Shown here: piece after piece, positions 1 through 7,103 of the stretch | How the letters are laid out: every line of letters begins with the position of its first letter | Position numbering within the stretch: the stretch's first letter is position 1 | From: Bacteroidales bacterium | GTDB lineage: Bacteria; Bacteroidota; Bacteroidia; Bacteroidales; Bacteroidaceae | NCBI GenBank assembly: GCA_004555055.1 | Contig: SFJN01000078.1 | Coordinates: forward strand, 1 to 11,405 | DNA length: 11,405 nt | Direction: 5' to 3' | Position numbers and translations under genes: made by a program | The notes under the pieces: generated by a model | Seen by the model: only the letters and a program-made list of their open reading frames with translations | Told to the model about the DNA's origin: nothing | Databases searched by the model: none

Positions 1-68
1 GAACTTAGCCAAACAGTCTTCCGCGTATAAGGTTTTCTTCCGATTTCCCGCACACAGAGCAGAGCCCG

Positions 69-1169
69 TTATTGGATAAGAAGTACAATCATACGGAGGG
101 CGAAGTCAAAGAACACCATTTGCGAATTGGTATTCTGCTCAATATCGCGCTGGGCCTGCGAAAGCTCGTCCATAATGGGGATGACATTGCGTTCGTTGAC
201 AAAACGTGCAAAATTGACGGAGAACTGGTTTTCCTGTTCCGAGAGGTAGTTGAGCTCGGGCCGGTGGAAGTTGTACATGAAATTTTCGCGGATAAGGCGC
301 TGGCAATATGCCAGAAAATCCTTCTGCCGTTCCCTACCCCATTCCGACACCTGCCGTGCCCAATCACGCATTTCGCGGATATCCCGAAGATAGCATTTGC
401 GCATAAGGAGCACAAACATGGAAAAGAACAGGGCTTCATCAGCGCTGACGCTGATGAGTTGGAGGGCACGGGTGTAGCTTCCGGCAGCGGAATGGGCGAT
501 GGTGCGCGCCATGGAAGAGTCGAGGCCACGCTGCGCACAGAGCGCCTCCTCTATTTCCGCATCGGCAAGTCCCTTGAAGTCAATACGCTGGCAACGGCTG
601 ACGATGGTGTCCAGCAAACGTTCGGGATGCTCGCTGACAAGGATGAACACCGTATGCTGCGGCGGCTCCTCAAGAATCTTCAGAATCTTGTTGGCACAAC
701 TTTCATGCATGAATTCCGGCAGCCAGATTACCATCACCTTGTAACCGCCCTGCGAGGACATGAGATTGAGCTTATGTACAATGCGTGCACTCTCCTCGGC
801 ATAAATCTGCACTTTCTTAGCTTCCTTGGTAAGTTGCCCCACCCATGCAGGGAGGTCGAAGTAGCAGCTGTTGCGTATGGCATCGCGCCATTCGGCCATA
901 AAAAGTTCAGAAGTGGGTGCCGAACTGGAACCTTCCGGCTTGTATACGGGAAATACAAAATGCAGGTCAGGATGCTGCAAGGCATCGGCCATGCGCTTTC
1001 CGCGTTCATCGGCATCCAGTTTAACGAGGTCGACGGCAAATTCCACCGCCATCGCCAATTTTCCGCAGCCTTCGGGACCACAGAAAAGAAGGGCATGGGG
1101 CAGACGTCTGGCTGCAATGAACTGCTGCAGACGCTGGCGGACGGCATCCTGGGCTATGGCTCGGTACAT
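69..1169 (-). CDS. holB: DNA polymerase III clamp-loader delta' subunit
   Basis: This 366-residue protein is the delta' subunit of the replicative clamp loader, which helps place the sliding clamp on primed DNA. Visible marks are the early PHALLFCGPEGCGK stretch (residues 24-37, a P-loop whose usual S/T after the lysine is Leu, fitting a subunit that does not hydrolyse ATP), YAEESARIVHKL (123-134), GGYKVMVIWLPEFMHESCANKILKILEEPP in sequence (141-170) and the SRC motif TIVSRCQRIDF (188-198). HPDLHFVFP (67-74) is typical of Bacteroidota homologues. The four-cysteine zinc module normally found between the P-loop and HPDLH is missing: residues 42-66 contain no Cys and the segment is a few residues short. 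The start is the first ATG in frame, about 34 nt behind a leader-motif copy; no SD is seen. It follows metF by 147 bp on the same strand. Identity is secure; loss of the zinc module is read directly from the translation. Confidence 0.93.
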   Translation of the reverse strand: MYRAIAQDAVRQRLQQFIAARRLPHALLFCGPEGCGKLAMAVEFAVDLVKLDADERGKRMADALQHPDLHFVFPVYKPEGSSSAPTSELFMAEWRDAIRNSCYFDLPAWVGQLTKEAKKVQIYAEESARIVHKLNLMSSQGGYKVMVIWLPEFMHESCANKILKILEEPPQHTVFILVSEHPERLLDTIVSRCQRIDFKGLADAEIEEALCAQRGLDSSMARTIAHSAAGSYTRALQLISVSADEALFFSMFVLLMRKCYLRDIREMRDWARQVSEWGRERQKDFLAYCQRLIRENFMYNFHRPELNYLSEQENQFSVNFARFVNERNVIPIMDELSQAQRDIEQNTNSQMVFFDFALRMIVLLIQ

Positions 1170-1203
1170 GGTCAGACTTTTATTGTTTTCTGCTATTATT
1201 CAA

Positions 1204-1223
1204 TATAAGGGTGCTCTATAAAT
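1204..1223 (-). promoter_or_regulatory. recurrent leader motif upstream of holB
   Basis: Read on the minus strand this is ATTTATAGAGCACCCTTATA, ending 34 nt before the holB ATG. Closely similar sequences stand upstream of secDF (6685-6704) and the glycosyltransferase (3193-3211), in the same orientation relative to the gene, with an orphan copy at 3417-3437. It does not match the TAnnTTTG promoter box. It may be a leader or operator element; the function is unknown. Confidence 0.4.
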
Positions 1224-1297
1224 TTATTTATTATTCATTTAGGAAATGTTCTTATGCTTGGGCAATTTTCAAGCTAATTTATTATAGAACACCCCCT
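1204..1297. repeat. inverted repeat between metF and holB
   Basis: The arm at 1208-1223 (AGGGTGCTCTATAAAT) is mirrored by 1278-1297 (AATTTATTATAGAACACCCC). In RNA the arms could form about 16 pairs with one G-U and a 2-nt bulge, around an AT-rich loop of some 55 nt. The whole 147-bp metF-holB gap is AT-rich and otherwise empty. It could act as a processing site or attenuating hairpin between the two genes, or be a remnant of a small repeat element. There is no U-tract, so it is not a classical terminator. Confidence 0.45.
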
Positions 1298-1316
1298 ATA
1301 GAATAGAACAGTCCCT

Positions 1317-2288
1317 TTAATAGATCTGGCGGGCAATTTCGGCGATGCTCTCCACCGCACTCACCGTATAGAAATGGAGAGAGGGCACACCATGTGCCAT
1401 AAGTTCGCGACATTGTGCGACACACCATTCCACACCCACATGGCGGACGTCCTCATCGGTACGGCATTTCAGCAGTTCGTGGGCGAGGGGCTCGGGAAAA
1501 TCACAACGGAAGGTACGGGGAACAACGGTAATCTGCGAGAGCTTTGCCAAAGGTTTGATGCCGGGAATAATGGGGACATTGATGCCCAAATCGCGACAGC
1601 GTTGCACAAAGGCAAAATACTTGGCATTGTCATAGAAAAGCTGGGTGACACCATATTCCGCACCATTGTCAACCTTCTGCTTGAAATATCGAATATCCTG
1701 CTCCAGGTTAGGAGCTTCTTCGTGCTTCTCGGGATAGCATGCCACACCATAGTGGAAGGGGGTCCCTTTGTGGTTCATCCGCGTTCCGTCATCGAACCAT
1801 CCTTCGTTGAAACGGTTGACCTGCCCTTGCAGTTCGGTGGTATGGCTATGCCCTCCGGGAGTGGGACGGTAATAGGGGTCTTCTTTGGCCTTGTCACCAC
1901 GCAAGAGGAGAAGATTTTCGATGCCGAGAATTTGCATGTCAATAAGTTGGTATTCCGTGTCCTCACGTGAGAATCCGGAGCAAAGGAGATGGGGCACAAG
2001 GGGTATGCCGTATTCGCGCTGCAGGGCGGCGGCGATAGCGATGCTTCCCGGACGGCGACGTACGCGTTGACGCACCACCAGTTCACCCACGCCTTCGGGC
2101 TGTGGGAACGGCGCCGGACCGTAGACGTACTCGCTACGGTGGTTGGTGATATTGATGTATCGGGGAGCGAATTCGCGCAGACGGTCGATGGTACGCCGCA
2201 GGCCGTCGATGCCGTTCCCCTTAAGCGGCGGCAACACCTCAAAGGTGAAGGCCGTCGAAGAGTCTTTGATAAGGTCTAGTATATTCAT
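1317..2288 (-). CDS. metF: 5,10-methylenetetrahydrofolate reductase
   Basis: This 323-residue FAD enzyme reduces 5,10-methylene-THF to 5-methyl-THF, the methyl donor for methionine synthesis. The TIM-barrel family marks are present in order: TFEVLPP (15-21, with Glu17 at the place of the catalytic acid of E. coli MetF), NITNHRS (46-52), VPHLLCSGFSRE (98-109), LLLLRGDKAKEDP (126-138), HYGVACYPEKHEE (179-191), VTQLFYDN (214-221), PIIPGIKPL (239-247) and LHFYTVS (304-310). Length fits the family. The ATG lies 44 bp after the glycosyltransferase stop on the same strand, so co-transcription is likely. No SAM-type or other known riboswitch is apparent upstream. Nothing looks damaged. Confidence 0.96.
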   Translation of the reverse strand: MNILDLIKDSSTAFTFEVLPPLKGNGIDGLRRTIDRLREFAPRYINITNHRSEYVYGPAPFPQPEGVGELVVRQRVRRRPGSIAIAAALQREYGIPLVPHLLCSGFSREDTEYQLIDMQILGIENLLLLRGDKAKEDPYYRPTPGGHSHTTELQGQVNRFNEGWFDDGTRMNHKGTPFHYGVACYPEKHEEAPNLEQDIRYFKQKVDNGAEYGVTQLFYDNAKYFAFVQRCRDLGINVPIIPGIKPLAKLSQITVVPRTFRCDFPEPLAHELLKCRTDEDVRHVGVEWCVAQCRELMAHGVPSLHFYTVSAVESIAEIARQIY

Positions 2289-2332
2289 TTATGTGTCTGT
2301 CGGGGGAAAGTTACCCTGCTTGTCTTTCTATT

Positions 2333-3181
2333 TCACTGCTTACGCCCAAAATACTGTCTCATATTCTGCCGGGTGTCATTGGTCAAGGACTTCATGCTTG
2401 CCAGCACACGGGTAAGGTAGAACGGGAAACTGTAATCCGAAGGACTGGAGAAATAGATTTTGGAGAATTCTCTGATTTTTCCGGCCGCGATATGAAAAAG
2501 CTCCGAAAAAGCCTTTCCACGTGTCTGCGCACTGTTCTCCCGATAACGGCGGTAATAGACGGCCGAACGCGAAGCCATGACGTTTTCCTTGATGCTGTCG
2601 CTGATGAGGAACATGAAAAGGCTGTCTTCGCCGTTGGAGAAACGGGAATCATAACGGCGTTCGCGAATAATGTCCATGGGTATCAGTTTCATCCATGGAC
2701 CGGAATAGAACTTACGGACCCTGGACGACAACGGACCACATCCATGAAGGCTGCAGTGCTCATAGGCTTCGGTGATGGCATAGGGCAGCTGCCTGTGTGG
2801 CATACCATCGTTGAATGCATACGGGTAGCAGAGACTTACGGTGTGAGGTGTAGCTACGCGGAGCATTTCCTCCAGGTAATTCGGTGAGATGAAATCGTCG
2901 TCATCTATAAAGGTGACGTATTCACCACTGGCACGGTCGAGCGCCACATTGCGGGCGTTCGACACACCTGGGGTGTCAGTCTGCACCAGCGTAACGTTCA
3001 TGTCGGCCATCTTGTCCGCCAGATAATTCCGTATCTTCGTATACCACGGTTCCTTGCACCCGTTCAGCACAAGCAGCAATTCCCAATCTTCGTGGGGTAA
3101 CGTCTGCAATACAAGCGAATCGAGACATTCCCACAAATAGGACTGGGGCTTGTAAGTGGGTATGATGACGGAAACTTTCAT
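2333..3181 (-). CDS. family 2 glycosyltransferase (GT-A fold)
   Basis: This 282-residue protein has the GT-A nucleotide-sugar domain: VSVIIPTYKPQ (3-13) opens the Rossmann-like half, ECLDSLVLQT (18-27) is the usual first helix, GVSNARNVALDRASGEYVTF runs from 72 to 91, and FIDDDDF (91-97) carries the metal-binding DxD. GED (184-186) sits where the catalytic base motif is usually found, and YYRRYRENSA (209-218) matches the common end of such domains. There is no membrane segment or signal peptide, so it probably works at the cytoplasmic face on cell-surface glycans. The sugar and acceptor cannot be told from sequence. It stands alone among housekeeping genes, with no other glycan gene in view. 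It starts at the first in-frame ATG, 12 nt behind a leader-motif copy; metF follows after 44 bp. Confidence 0.88.
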   Translation of the reverse strand: MKVSVIIPTYKPQSYLWECLDSLVLQTLPHEDWELLLVLNGCKEPWYTKIRNYLADKMADMNVTLVQTDTPGVSNARNVALDRASGEYVTFIDDDDFISPNYLEEMLRVATPHTVSLCYPYAFNDGMPHRQLPYAITEAYEHCSLHGCGPLSSRVRKFYSGPWMKLIPMDIIRERRYDSRFSNGEDSLFMFLISDSIKENVMASRSAVYYRRYRENSAQTRGKAFSELFHIAAGKIREFSKIYFSSPSDYSFPFYLTRVLASMKSLTNDTRQNMRQYFGRKQ

Positions 3182-3192
3182 AATCTTACAGA

Positions 3193-3211
3193 TATAGGAG
3201 TCTCTATAAAC
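3193..3211 (-). promoter_or_regulatory. leader motif upstream of the glycosyltransferase
   Basis: Minus-strand GTTTATAGAGACTCCTATA, ending about 12 nt before the ATG. It shares TTTATAGAG and the following C/T-rich stretch with the copy at holB. It is the weakest of the gene-linked copies. Confidence 0.3.
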
Positions 3212-3416
3212 ACAGCATGAGCAGGAAGTTCCTCCCCGTTCGCCACTTCCCGGACTGATTTACGGCACACCTCATATGGTTTACTCCTAAATATTATATA
3301 TATGAGGCTGTGACTTGTAACGAAGGATGCATGGAGCAGTCTCCCTGTGCCCGAGGGCAAACGTCGGGGAAAACGGTCTGCCGTCTGACCTTTATAACGT
3401 AGACGGCCATTATTTA

Positions 3417-3437
3417 TTATAGGGATATCTTATAAAT
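3417..3437 (-). promoter_or_regulatory. orphan leader-motif copy
   Basis: Minus-strand ATTTATAAGATATCCCTATA matches the holB copy apart from small shifts. It is followed after 7 nt by an ATG that opens only a 38-codon frame. It may mark a lost or very small gene, or the start of the glycosyltransferase transcript. Confidence 0.3.
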
Positions 3438-3512
3438 TGGTCTTGCATGCATTATTTGGAGCGGCGCAGAAATCTGCAGTTGGCGAGCACCGCCCCTTCA
3501 TCATCACGGAAA

Positions 3513-3549
3513 ACGGTGTGTCGGAAAAGGGAAGTTTCCGACACACCGT
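3513..3549 (-). terminator. hairpin downstream of secDF
   Basis: A perfect 15-bp stem: left arm ACGGTGTGTCGGAAA (3513-3527), right arm TTTCCGACACACCGT (3535-3549), 7-nt loop. It lies 41 nt past the secDF stop. On the minus strand it is followed by TTTCCGTG, a poor U-tract, so it may end transcription inefficiently or protect the mRNA 3' end. Confidence 0.7.
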
Positions 3550-3590
3550 CCGTTATGACAGACGTGCTTTCACAGCACTATGCCGAAGTC

Positions 3591-6500
3591 TCACGCTACT
3601 TCAGCGGCCTTCTTTGCCTGTTTGCCAATCACCTTAAGGGCAATGGGAGCGGCAAGGAAGATTGAAGAGCAGGTACCGAAGATGACACCGAGAATCATGG
3701 CGAAAGCGAAGCTGCGCACGGCATCACCACCGAGGAAGAAGATGCAGAAGAGCACCAGCAAGGTAGTGAGCGATGTCATGATGGTACGGGTAAGTGTGCT
3801 GTTGAGCGACTCGTTGAAGAGACGTTCGGGATCACGGGTAGGATAGAGACCGATGTTCTCGCGGATACGGTCGAATACGACCACCTTGTCGTTGATGGAG
3901 TAACCTATAGCGGTCAGGATAGCTCCGACGAACGTCTGGTCAACCTCGAGCGAGAAGGGCATCCAACCCCAGCAGATGGAGTAGAGACCGATGATGAGGA
4001 ACGTGTCGACTGCAAGGGCACCGACGGCACCAAGCGAGAAGGCCACGTTGCGGAAACGCACGAGGATGTAGAGGAAGATGGCGAAGAGCGAGAGGAAGGT
4101 AGCGATGATGGCACCGCGGGTCATGTCGGCAGCCACACTGGAACCTACCTTTTGGGCACTGATGATGGAACCTCCGGTCTTGTTGTCACGGTCCTTGAAG
4201 GTGTCATAGTCGGCCTTGATGAGTTTGGCATCGGAGAGTGCGGTCCAGATGAGCTTTTCAACTTCCTGGTCCACTTCCTGACCGTTCTGCTCAATCTTAT
4301 AAGAGGTGGAGATACGGATGGCGGGGTTCGAGGTGGTGACGATGGCCAGACAGCTTACGGTACCCTCGCTGCCCACCTTTTCCTGTACGGCGGCCTTCAC
4401 CTCTTCGGGCTCAACGGGCTGTTCGAATTCTACCACGTAGTTGCGGCCACCGGTGAAGTCGATACCCTGCTGCAGACCACGGGTCCCGAGGCTGACACCA
4501 CAGGCGGCGATAAGGACGGCAAAGACGATGAACGACTTGCGGGCCATGCCCATGAATGCATATTCGGTGTCGGTGGCAAAGCGTTTGGAAAGTGCGGTCA
4601 CGAAGGTGATGCCGGTCCACTTCTCCTTGTTCAGGAAGTGCTCGTATACAATACGGGTAATCCATACTGCGGTGAAGAAGCTGGCAACGATACCGATGCC
4701 GAGGGTCATGGCGAAACCGCGGATAGAACCTGTTCCGACATTGTAGAGGATGACGGCGGTGATGATGGAGGTAAGGTTCGAGTCGAAGATGGCGCTGAAA
4801 GCATTATCATAACCGTCGGCAAGAGCCTCCTTCACCTGTTTGCCTGCACGCAGGCCTTCCTTGGTACGTTCATAGATAAGCACATTGGCGTCGACGGCCA
4901 TACCGAGCGAAAGCACAAGACCGGCGATACCGGACATCGTAAGAGCCGCCTGGAAAGAGGTAAGGATACCGAATGTGAAGAAGAAGTTGAGCAACAGTGC
5001 ACAGTTGGCCACCATACCGGGGATGAGACCATAGTAGAGCACCATGAAGAACATCAGGAAGACGAAGGCTACCACGCAGCTGATGAAACCGGCCTTAACG
5101 GAAGCGGCACCGAGGCTCGGACCTACGGTCTCTTCCTGTACGATGGTGGTGGGAGCGGGCATCTTACCGCTCTTCAGCACGTTGGCAAGGTCCTGGGTAT
5201 CCTGTGTAGAGAAGTTTCCGCTGATCTGGCTCTGACCACCGGTAATTTCGCTCTGGATGGTCGGTGCGCTGTATACAAAGCCGTCGAGGACGATGGCTAC
5301 AGGACGCTTCAGGTTCTTCTTCGTAATCATGGCCCAGTCGCGTGCACCGTCGGTATTCATGGTCATCGAAACCACAGGACGATGATACTGGTCGTAGTCG
5401 TCCTTGGCGTTTTCAATGACGTCACCGGCAAGTGCGGGAGCACCGTTGGTACGACGGAGGGCATAGAGTTCGAACATGTTGCCGCCCTTGAACATATCGC
5501 TGGCCTTCACACCCCATGCGAGCACGAGGTCGGTAGGAAGCACTTCGCGGGCTGCGGCGCTGCGGATGAGTTCACCCACGGCAGCTGTATCGGCACTGTT
5601 GACGTAACCTACCACACAACTGGTGGGGCTTACGAAACTCTGACCGCCCATACCCTGCATCAGACGGCTGAGGAGGGGATGTGCAGCATGGGCTGCAGCA
5701 ATGGCCTTTTCGTCGGCTTTTGCCGTTGCGGTTTCCTGAGCACCCTCATTGGCGGCCTTGGCCACCTTCTTGAGGTTGTCGGTGATGCTGGCAGCCGCAG
5801 CGGTATCCTCAGCCACTGCAACCTCTTCCTTAGCAGGAGCCTCGGTGGCAGCGGTGTCGGCCTTTTCCGCATGGGCAGCCTGGGCCAGACGGGAGTCGAG
5901 AGCCGTGAGGGCGGGGTTGATTTCATTGAGGGTATAGCACTCCCAGAACTCCAGGTTTGCACTTCCCTGAAGCAGGTTACGGACACGCTCGGGCTCCTTG
6001 ATACCGGGCATTTCAACCATAATCTGTCCCATCTGTCCGCGACCCTCAAGGATCTGGATGTTGGGCTGTGCCACACCGAAGCGGTCGATACGGTTCTGCA
6101 CCACCTGGTAGGAGTTGCTCACAGCAGCCTTGATTTCGGTCTCAAGTGCACTGCGCACCTGGGCATCGCTGCTGTTGGGGGTGATGTTGGCTTCCTTGAG
6201 CTTGAGGGCGAATACGCCACCGAGCTTGTTCTTGCCTGCCTTTTCCTGATACTTGCGGATAAAGACGTCGAGGAAGTCCTCGCTGCTCTGTTCCGCTTCG
6301 GCTTTAGCCTCTTCGATTGCAGCCTGGACCATGGGGTCGCTGGCATTCGAACCGGCAAGATTCTTTACTACTTCGGGCACGCTGACCTCGAGGATGACGT
6401 TCATACCACCCTTCAGGTCAAGTCCGAGACCGATTTGCAGCTCTTCACACTGCTTGTACGTGTAGCCGAGGTACACTTCTTCCTGACGCAGGGAGTCGAG

Positions 6501-6638
6501 GAAGGCCTTTCCTGCCACCTCGTCCATTGCCGCAGCCTTCGACTCGTAATGACGGGTCACCCAGCTGAAGCTCAGATAGAAGAGACAGATGAGGCCAAGA
6601 AGCAATGCAATGATTTTGACAAATACTTTGTTTTGCAT
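3591..6638 (-). CDS. secDF: SecDF fusion, protein translocase accessory subunit
   Basis: This 1015-residue inner-membrane protein joins SecD and SecF in one chain, as is usual in Bacteroidota. It uses the proton-motive force to pull proteins through SecYEG. The SecD half has a first membrane segment (about 9-27), LGLDLKGGMNVILEV (71-85), a periplasmic domain, and a membrane block from about 512 with AVDANVLIYERTKEG (581-595), which carries the conserved Asp. The SecF half starts near 700 with GIDFTGGRNYVVEFE (725-739) and has AIGYSINDKVVVFDRIREN (910-928). An Ala/Glu/Lys-rich low-complexity stretch (about 252-320) lies in the periplasmic domain. I chose ATG 6638 (MQNKVFVKII). The frame stays open upstream to 6845, but that extension is unlike any SecD, is rich in Cys and overlaps the leader and promoter. 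The gene has its own promoter and a downstream hairpin. Confidence 0.95.
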   Translation of the reverse strand: MQNKVFVKIIALLLGLICLFYLSFSWVTRHYESKAAAMDEVAGKAFLDSLRQEEVYLGYTYKQCEELQIGLGLDLKGGMNVILEVSVPEVVKNLAGSNASDPMVQAAIEEAKAEAEQSSEDFLDVFIRKYQEKAGKNKLGGVFALKLKEANITPNSSDAQVRSALETEIKAAVSNSYQVVQNRIDRFGVAQPNIQILEGRGQMGQIMVEMPGIKEPERVRNLLQGSANLEFWECYTLNEINPALTALDSRLAQAAHAEKADTAATEAPAKEEVAVAEDTAAAASITDNLKKVAKAANEGAQETATAKADEKAIAAAHAAHPLLSRLMQGMGGQSFVSPTSCVVGYVNSADTAAVGELIRSAAAREVLPTDLVLAWGVKASDMFKGGNMFELYALRRTNGAPALAGDVIENAKDDYDQYHRPVVSMTMNTDGARDWAMITKKNLKRPVAIVLDGFVYSAPTIQSEITGGQSQISGNFSTQDTQDLANVLKSGKMPAPTTIVQEETVGPSLGAASVKAGFISCVVAFVFLMFFMVLYYGLIPGMVANCALLLNFFFTFGILTSFQAALTMSGIAGLVLSLGMAVDANVLIYERTKEGLRAGKQVKEALADGYDNAFSAIFDSNLTSIITAVILYNVGTGSIRGFAMTLGIGIVASFFTAVWITRIVYEHFLNKEKWTGITFVTALSKRFATDTEYAFMGMARKSFIVFAVLIAACGVSLGTRGLQQGIDFTGGRNYVVEFEQPVEPEEVKAAVQEKVGSEGTVSCLAIVTTSNPAIRISTSYKIEQNGQEVDQEVEKLIWTALSDAKLIKADYDTFKDRDNKTGGSIISAQKVGSSVAADMTRGAIIATFLSLFAIFLYILVRFRNVAFSLGAVGALAVDTFLIIGLYSICWGWMPFSLEVDQTFVGAILTAIGYSINDKVVVFDRIRENIGLYPTRDPERLFNESLNSTLTRTIMTSLTTLLVLFCIFFLGGDAVRSFAFAMILGVIFGTCSSIFLAAPIALKVIGKQAKKAAEVA

Positions 6639-6684
6639 TTGGTTGAACTTGGTTTTTATGTGATTATTTTTGTTTGTTTTTGGC

Positions 6685-6704
6685 TTAAGGGGTGTTCTAT
6701 AAAT
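6685..6704 (-). promoter_or_regulatory. leader motif upstream of secDF
   Basis: Minus-strand ATTTATAGAACACCCCTTAA, 46 nt before the secDF ATG and inside the leader predicted from the promoter at 6809-6816. Because it lies about 105 nt past that -7 box, this copy is more likely an RNA or downstream DNA element than the promoter itself. Confidence 0.4.
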
Positions 6705-6808
6705 CACTTGAAAGATGCAGAAACAGCACCTTCCCGATTGCCGCACCAATGCCCTGCACAGCACACAAGTGCCACACAGAACTGACTTAAATATACTTTT
6801 TGAGCGTG

Positions 6809-6837
6809 CAAATATAGTTATATTTTTCAAAACACAA
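6809..6837 (-). promoter_or_regulatory. secDF promoter, Bacteroidota type
   Basis: The minus strand has TATATTTG (6816 to 6809), a perfect TAnnTTTG -7 box, with TTG (6837 to 6835) 18 nt upstream as the -33 element. Transcription would start near 6803 and give a leader of about 165 nt. The match is to the known Bacteroides sigma-ABfr consensus; the start site itself is inferred. Confidence 0.65.
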
Positions 6838-6901
6838 GGTGGCACAAGATTAAAAAGGGGCTTTTTTGCCTTCTATCGACCGATTTCTGTAAATTTATCC
6901 T

Positions 6902-6909
6902 TAACTTTG
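6902..6909 (+). promoter_or_regulatory. metG promoter -7 box
   Basis: TAACTTTG is a perfect TAnnTTTG -7 box facing metG. I see no clear TTG at the expected -33 distance. It is divergent from the secDF promoter, the two boxes being about 85 bp apart. Start near 6915 implies a leader of about 190 nt. Confidence 0.6.
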
Positions 6910-7103
6910 CGCCACGCTTTCCGCCACAGCAACCACATTGCCCTCGAACCGGCACCCGCCCTTATGGGGGGGGCAGGGAAGGCGCTCTGGAACCTGCAAA
7001 ACACCAATATTTTATATGGTGCAGGCGTGCACAGACCCTGCCACGACACACCTGCACCGAGCGACAATCCCCCTTTTTCTCTGAACACCTAACCACGACC
7101 CAC
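6910..7103 (+). promoter_or_regulatory. long metG leader with hairpin
   Basis: This leader is GC-rich and contains a run of eight G (6966-6973), a hairpin at 6993-7025 (CACCA/TGGTG with outer CCTG/CAGG and a left-side bulge) and a possible 42-codon frame (6964-7092, beginning MGGAGKALWN) that stops 11 nt before the metG ATG. I do not recognise a T-box or known riboswitch. Whether the leader regulates metG is unknown. Confidence 0.35.

Larger units (their letters stand above)
3182..3590. other. gene-poor gap between secDF and glycosyltransferase
   Basis: I see no convincing gene in these 409 bases. They hold the secDF hairpin (3513-3549), an orphan leader motif (3417-3437, minus), an AT-rich stretch (3285-3305) and the motif upstream of the glycosyltransferase. 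Two tiny minus-strand frames may be chance: 3294-3410 (38 codons, beginning MAVYVIKVRRQ, ATG 7 nt after the orphan motif) and 3204-3275 (23 codons, beginning MRCAVNQSGK, preceded by AGGAG 8 nt before its ATG). No TAnnTTTG box faces the glycosyltransferase here. Confidence 0.4.

Noticed and set aside
72..1208. 378-codon plus-strand frame opposite holB
   Set aside because: Antisense shadow of holB with no family features.
3178..3360. 60-codon minus-strand frame whose stop overlaps the glycosyltransferase ATG
   Set aside because: The ATGA overlap is tempting, but it crosses an AT-rich non-coding stretch and a leader motif, and resembles nothing known.
4152..6785. 877-codon plus-strand frame opposite secDF
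   Set aside because: It is the mirror of a well-identified gene; its Gly/His/Val-rich translation has no recognisable domain and reflects the codon bias of secDF.
6639..6845. N-terminal extension of secDF by 69 residues
   Set aside because: It would cover the promoter and leader motif, is Cys-rich and unlike any SecD front end; MQNKVFVKII gives a normal membrane start.
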